This document shows positions 63,400-64,000 of a stretch of 64,000 bases of DNA, piece after piece. The translations under genes and the position numbers were made by a program. Location of the stretch: assembly GCA_963709425.1 (NCBI GenBank), contig CAVPWG010000005.1:1-64000 (forward strand), in the 5' to 3' direction. Position 1 is the first letter of the stretch, and the number at the start of each line of letters is the position of its first letter. The stretch is from JAICJC01 sp963709425. GTDB lineage: Bacteria; Actinomycetota; Thermoleophilia; Gaiellales; JAICJC01. The notes under the pieces are model-generated. The model was given only the letters and a program-made list of their open reading frames with translations. It was not told the origin of the DNA and searched no databases.

Positions 63400-64000
63400 G
63401 GATCACCGTGTTCGGAGCGACGGGCGTCGTCGGCCAGGCACTCCTGCCATTGTTGAAAGGCGAGCACGAGGTCGTCGCCGTCTCGCGCGGGCCCCGCGAC
63501 GGGGACGGAATCCGGTGGGTCGAAGCGGACGTCGCCTCGGGCGCGGGCGTGGCGACCGCGCTCGACGGAGCGAGCGCCGCCTACTACCTCGTTCACTCGC
63601 TCGGTACGCGCGACTTTGAGCGGCAGGACCGTGACGCGGCGCGGAACGTGTCACGACAGGCGGCTCGGGCGGGACTCGAGCAGATCGTCTACCTGGGCGG
63701 CCTGGGAGGGGATGACCCCGATACATCGCTGCACCTGCGTAGCCGGCGCGAGACGGCTGCGCACCTGGCCGCGGACGGGGTGCCTGTGACGACGCTGCGA
63801 GCGGCGATGGTCATCGGCAAGGGCAGCGCGGCCTTCGAGACGATCCTCAGCCTTGTCAAAAGGTTGCCGATCATGATCACTCCAAGCTGGGTCTCCACGC
63901 CGACGCAACCGATCGCGCTTGAAGACATCGCGCAATATCTGGTCGGGGTCGCAGGCAACCAAGCAGCCATCGGCGGGGCCTTCGACGCCGGTGGGCCGGA
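63396..64000 (+). CDS. NAD(P)-binding (NmrA/atypical SDR-like) protein, cut by the window end
   Basis: The first 201 residues of a Rossmann-fold protein from GTG 63396. The cofactor motif is ITVFGATGVVGQALLP. Later segments (YYLVHSLGTRDFERQDRDAA, IVYLGGLGGD and LRAAMVIGKGSAAFE) match the atypical SDR group seen in YwnB/DUF2867-type proteins, which lack the YxxxK dyad. The 3' part lies beyond the window. The substrate is unknown. It is coupled to the preceding hypothetical gene. Confidence 0.82.
   Translation, partial: MRITVFGATGVVGQALLPLLKGEHEVVAVSRGPRDGDGIRWVEADVASGAGVATALDGASAAYYLVHSLGTRDFERQDRDAARNVSRQAARAGLEQIVYLGGLGGDDPDTSLHLRSRRETAAHLAADGVPVTTLRAAMVIGKGSAAFETILSLVKRLPIMITPSWVSTPTQPIALEDIAQYLVGVAGNQAAIGGAFDAGGP

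Noticed and set aside
56940..64000. Attachment-site duplication from the tRNA-Leu 3' end
   Set aside because: I looked for a second copy of the T-arm/acceptor sequence downstream and found none in the window.

Overview
The window is GC-rich throughout and looks like two unrelated pieces joined at about position 12,711. Left of that point every gene I can recognise is interrupted by one or more frameshifts, several in G or C runs. To the right, long intact genes follow with only three or four isolated frame breaks. At the joint a plus-strand molybdopterin oxidoreductase gene stops in mid-domain and runs directly into the cut end of a minus-strand ABC-F ATPase gene. A chimeric contig is the simplest reading. 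The left piece could come from an Acidobacteriota-like organism, which is a guess from gene content only. The right piece resembles an actinobacterium of the Thermoleophilia type: Tad pilus genes with a VWA-TadB fusion, tRNAs without an encoded CCA, many GTG starts, and repeated TAGnnT boxes 6-10 nt before start codons that suggest leaderless transcripts.

Left piece, 1-12.7 kb. An acyl-activating ligase and a thioester-reductase-type SDR (minus), a membrane protein, a DevB-DevC-DevA exporter operon (plus), a cyclic-nucleotide-binding patatin phospholipase and a fatty acid desaturase (minus), a beta-lactamase-fold serine hydrolase, a RibD/DHFR-like protein and a truncated NapA-like oxidoreductase (plus).

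Right piece, 12.7-22.2 kb. Truncated ABC-F, lgt, then a five-gene Tad (Flp pilus) operon: a CpaB-like SAF protein, CpaE, TadA, a VWA-TadB fusion and TadC. A GAF-HD-GYP protein follows, so cyclic di-GMP control of the pilus is plausible. No pilin gene is present.

22.2-41.3 kb. A uracil-DNA glycosylase, then a large peptide/amide catabolism region: RidA, a DppA-like D-aminopeptidase, an SDR, a split FluG-like amidohydrolase/glutamine-synthetase pair, an aspartoacylase-like M14 enzyme, an AadA-like nucleotidyltransferase, an M20 peptidase, a creatininase-family hydrolase, a ketopantoate-reductase/amidase fusion, a GntR regulator, a complete Dpp/Opp-type ABC importer and a P1-type aminopeptidase. 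The regulator and importer are divergent over an inverted repeat. Import plus several amide-bond hydrolases suggests a scavenging system whose substrate is unknown.

41.3-56.9 kb. General and stress genes: PHP hydrolase (frameshifted), YdeI-like protein, ECF sigma factor with a SnoaL-like tail, infA, a short UvrA-like ATPase, a collapsed iolC-like remnant, a tandem-PAS histidine kinase, a YcaQ-like glycosylase, a cupin, tRNA-fMet, a quinone-detoxification operon (MhqO/MhqD-like with an HxlR regulator), an exopolyphosphatase and tRNA-Leu(TAA).

56.9-64 kb. An accessory-looking stretch starting at tRNA-Leu: small ORFs, a broken gene, topoisomerase IB, an RsbW-like kinase, a DUF6766 protein and short membrane peptides, ending in an NAD(P)-binding protein cut by the window edge.
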